Source of the DNA: Gammaproteobacteria bacterium
GTDB lineage: Bacteria > Pseudomonadota > Gammaproteobacteria > SZUA-229
Reading direction: 5' to 3'
DNA: 33,500 bases
Assembly: GCA_015488295.1 (NCBI GenBank)
Contig: WFOC01000073.1
Location: 1-33,500 of the forward strand
Shown here: positions 31,091 to 33,500 of the stretch, one piece after another
Layout: each line of letters begins with the position of its first letter
How positions within the stretch are numbered: the first letter of the stretch is position 1
Notes under the pieces: model-generated
Told to the model about the DNA's origin: nothing
What the model saw: the letters and a program-made list of their open reading frames with translations, nothing else
Databases searched by the model: none
Translations under genes and position numbers: made by a program

Positions 31091-33500
31091 TCGAACTCCC
31101 TGCCTGCGTTCGGGCCGCCTTTACGCCAGAACACTTCTTTCTCAATCACCAGTTTGTAGCAGCAATCCAGTTCTTCCCAGCGATCACTGACCAGTTCTTC
31201 GATGGCATCGAGACGGTCATCGACTTCGTCTTCTGTTTCATTTTCCGCCAGATAAGACAGACGTAGAATCGAACCTTCTTTCTGCAACTCGGTAATCAAC
31301 AGCTCGATGCGTGACCGCCACTGTGGACGCAACGTGGTTTTGCCTTTTTCGAACACGCCGTCGGCCAGATCAAGTCGCACCACGCGATGAATCGCTGTGC
31401 CGAAATTAAACTTCAGCATCTTGCCGCGGGTGGCGCGTTGCACGCGCGGGTTCTCGGTGGTCAGACGATAACCCGATGGCAGCGAACGCTCATCGACTTT
31501 CAGAATAAAGTTGGAACCGCGCACTTCGTTGGCAACAACGGCGCAGGTGATGTGGAAGCGACCATGGCTATCCGTGGTCACACGCAGGCCTCTGGCGGTG
31601 GCCACCTGCACACCCGGAATGCCGCGTTCGCCTTCGTCCTGATAGCTGTTCAGATTCTTGTCTTCGAACACCTTGCCGATGACATCACTGCAATCGAAGG
31701 TCGGGTCGGGAATAACGCGCACGGTAGCGCTGGCCACGCCGGACACATCCTGATTGGTGAAGCTGTCGATGGCGCGTGCGGTGTTGACGTATTCGCCCTC
31801 ACCGACACCGGAACCGACAATGAGCAATAATTTGATGACGCGGCTTTCATTAACATCGACACGCAGATTCGGCCAGGTTAAATAACGGCCATTGATCTGC
31901 GGCTCGATGGCAACGCCATCGACACGCGCCGAGTTGGTGACATATTTGAAACCCGCCGGGAAGTTATCGATGATGCTGACATCGAACAGCGGCACACCCA
32001 GCGTGTTGTTGAAGGTGATGGTGTACGGCACCAGATCAGCACGCGTGACATTTAACTTGCCCGCAACTTTCGAAATGGCAACCACCGCATCCAGAATGCC
32101 ATCGACCGGGATATGGTTGTTAAATATCTGGTTGGTAAACTGCGCACCGTTAAACTGGAATTTCAGATAATAATCGGTGCCCGCCGTGCGCGGTGCGATG
32201 CTGGCAGGTGGCGGCTGGAAGCTGTCACTGTTTTCACAATGCAAAGCGGTGGCCGGAATTTTATCTGCCGCCGTACCCGGACAGCTCGGCACATTCTGCG
32301 CAACGCCGGTGACCGGCTCGACCGGCGGAATAATCACCGACGTGGTACCGACAAAATCAGCCGACGGTGGCAACAGCTGAATCTCGTATTCATCACCCGG
32401 CGCACAACGCGCCGCATCGCTGAAATTCAAATCAAATTTATAATAACCGTTGGCCTGCGTTATCTGGCTGGCCTGAACCGGATCGGTGAAACAACTGCCC
32501 GGCACCGGCTGATTACTGCGCGTCTGGTTGATCATGCTCAGGCGAACGCCGGCCACCGGTACCCGCAACACCGAATCATAAACCACGCCGTTAGGCTGTC
32601 TTGGCAGATTCAGGTTTTGTACGTTGGTACCCGAGGCAGCAAAAATATCCGTGATGCGCTGCGCGCCGTCGGTGAATGCCGAATTCGTGGTACCCAGTGA
32701 CGCGGTGGTCGCGGTTGCGCCCGGTGCCAGGAAGCGCAGTTCGTAAGCATCACCGGTCGGCAGATTCGGCGGCAGACCGCTGAAGAAGAACACGCCGTTG
32801 CTATCGGTGACCGTGGTCGCCAGCTGGGTGTTGTTGCGATAAAGCTCGACGCGATAATCCGCCAACAAGGTTTCGCCGGTGCCGACATCATTGCTGAAAT
32901 CAGCATCGTGCCAGACCTGACCATTCAGATTCGCCGAACCCGGGGTACCACCGATGTCGATGGAAGTGGTGGCTGAAATCGTGTTTGGTGGCACATCCCA
33001 GGTGACATCCGCGGTATTGCTAATCCTGTCGCCGATATTCAACGAAGCATCCAACGACACCCGGAAACGCAATTCGGTGACGGCGGCTGGTGCCAGGTTG
33101 CCCACCGTCGCGGTTAATAATGAACCGGCAAAACTGACCCCGGCTGGCAGACCATCCAACAGACCGCTACCCGCTACATAGGTTTTCTGACCGGCGACCG
33201 GCAGCGCCATGTCATCGGTGATGACCACATTGGTCACGGTAATGCCGCCAATATTGGTTACGCGCACCACGTATTCCAGCTGGTTACCCGCTTCTGCCGC
33301 ACCGCCGCCGATGACAAACACCTGTTTGGTAATCGCCAGTTGCTGCACGTTGCCGACCACGACCACGGTCGGCTGGTTGCCGTTGGCACCGTTGCCGTCA
33401 GCATCGGTGGGTTCGGTCGGCAGTTCATTGCTGGCAATGAAACCCTGATTACTGATGATGGTGCCCGGCGCGGTGCCGGCATTGACGATTACATCAAAGG
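31087..33500 (-). CDS. Partial DUF11/SdrD-B-like surface protein (N-terminus beyond window)
   Basis: The track starts at an internal GTG (33366), but the frame stays open to the window edge and reads GFIASNELPTEPTDADGNG, a DUF11-type motif, so the gene is truncated by the window. Visible parts are DUF11-like beta repeats (ITKQVFVIGGGAAEAGNQL; VAISKVAGKLNVTRADLVPYTI), SdrD-B-like domains (LNGQVWHDADFSND, GKVFEDKNLNSYQDEGERG) and a C-terminal 100 residues with DLADGVFEKGKTTLRPQ that resemble a degenerate OmpA domain. Probably a long extracellular or periplasmic stalk. It is coupled by ATGA to the OmpA-barrel gene. Confidence 0.8.
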   Translation of the reverse strand, partial: FDVIVNAGTAPGTIISNQGFIASNELPTEPTDADGNGANGNQPTVVVVGNVQQLAITKQVFVIGGGAAEAGNQLEYVVRVTNIGGITVTNVVITDDMALPVAGQKTYVAGSGLLDGLPAGVSFAGSLLTATVGNLAPAAVTELRFRVSLDASLNIGDRISNTADVTWDVPPNTISATTSIDIGGTPGSANLNGQVWHDADFSNDVGTGETLLADYRVELYRNNTQLATTVTDSNGVFFFSGLPPNLPTGDAYELRFLAPGATATTASLGTTNSAFTDGAQRITDIFAASGTNVQNLNLPRQPNGVVYDSVLRVPVAGVRLSMINQTRSNQPVPGSCFTDPVQASQITQANGYYKFDLNFSDAARCAPGDEYEIQLLPPSADFVGTTSVIIPPVEPVTGVAQNVPSCPGTAADKIPATALHCENSDSFQPPPASIAPRTAGTDYYLKFQFNGAQFTNQIFNNHIPVDGILDAVVAISKVAGKLNVTRADLVPYTITFNNTLGVPLFDVSIIDNFPAGFKYVTNSARVDGVAIEPQINGRYLTWPNLRVDVNESRVIKLLLIVGSGVGEGEYVNTARAIDSFTNQDVSGVASATVRVIPDPTFDCSDVIGKVFEDKNLNSYQDEGERGIPGVQVATARGLRVTTDSHGRFHITCAVVANEVRGSNFILKVDERSLPSGYRLTTENPRVQRATRGKMLKFNFGTAIHRVVRLDLADGVFEKGKTTLRPQWRSRIELLITELQKEGSILRLSYLAENETEDEVDDRLDAIEELVSDRWEELDCCYKLVIEKEVFWRKGGPNAGREFE

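Noticed and set aside
33366-33500. Start of the DUF11 gene at the track's GTG (33366)
   Set aside because: The frame is open to the window edge and encodes a DUF11-like motif, so this is an internal codon of a truncated gene.
26000-33500. Tandem DNA repeats or CRISPR-like pattern in the surface genes
   Set aside because: Repetition is at the protein-domain level only; no identical spaced DNA repeats were seen.

Overview
The window reads as a compact chromosomal segment of a Gram-negative bacterium, most likely a sulfur- or nitrogen-metabolising gammaproteobacterium. The grounds are AmpD/AmpE, the AmgK-MurU recycling pair, TauE and rhodanese genes, multihaem c-type cytochromes, signal peptides and outer-membrane barrels. 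Identifications are by motif and family memory; no database was searched. I see no rRNA, tRNA, CRISPR array, insertion sequence or phage gene, and no gene-free stretch longer than about 265 bases.

Region A (1-8584) is a redox locus. An ArsR-type regulator with a C-terminal rhodanese faces a rightward gene train: a di-iron hydroxylase, a TVP38/DedA-type membrane protein fused to a rhodanese, a TauE-type anion exporter, a possible 41-codon ORF, an 810-residue fusion of a NapH-like membrane ferredoxin with a GltD-like NAD(P)H/FAD module, a 68-residue one-TM protein, an octahaem HAO-family cytochrome and a pentahaem relative. Many stop and start codons overlap. I infer an electron route between cytoplasmic NAD(P)H and periplasmic cytochromes, probably controlled by sulfane sulfur. 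The substrate is unknown.

Region B (8581-18038, leftward) is a seven-gene cassette: urea-transporter/M23 fusion, TPR protein, very long Orn/Lys/Arg-decarboxylase-like PLP enzyme, ATP-grasp ligase, C45 Ntn-hydrolase, outer-membrane barrel and a second TPR protein homologous to the first. The enzyme trio could make, join and cleave an amine conjugate, with the envelope proteins handling transport. This is the best candidate for an undescribed system, together with region A.

Region C (18154-25619) has AmpD, AmpE, a histidine phosphatase with a TTG start, an HxlR regulator divergent from an alpha/beta hydrolase across two matched palindromes, a Rossmann dehydrogenase-like protein, AmgK, MurU and an APC permease. 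Peptidoglycan recycling is the recurring theme.

Region D (25889-33500, leftward) is a surface pair: a DUF11/SdrD-B-like protein that runs off the right edge, overlapping by ATGA a 1733-residue protein with three OmpA-like domains and a probable C-terminal outer-membrane barrel.
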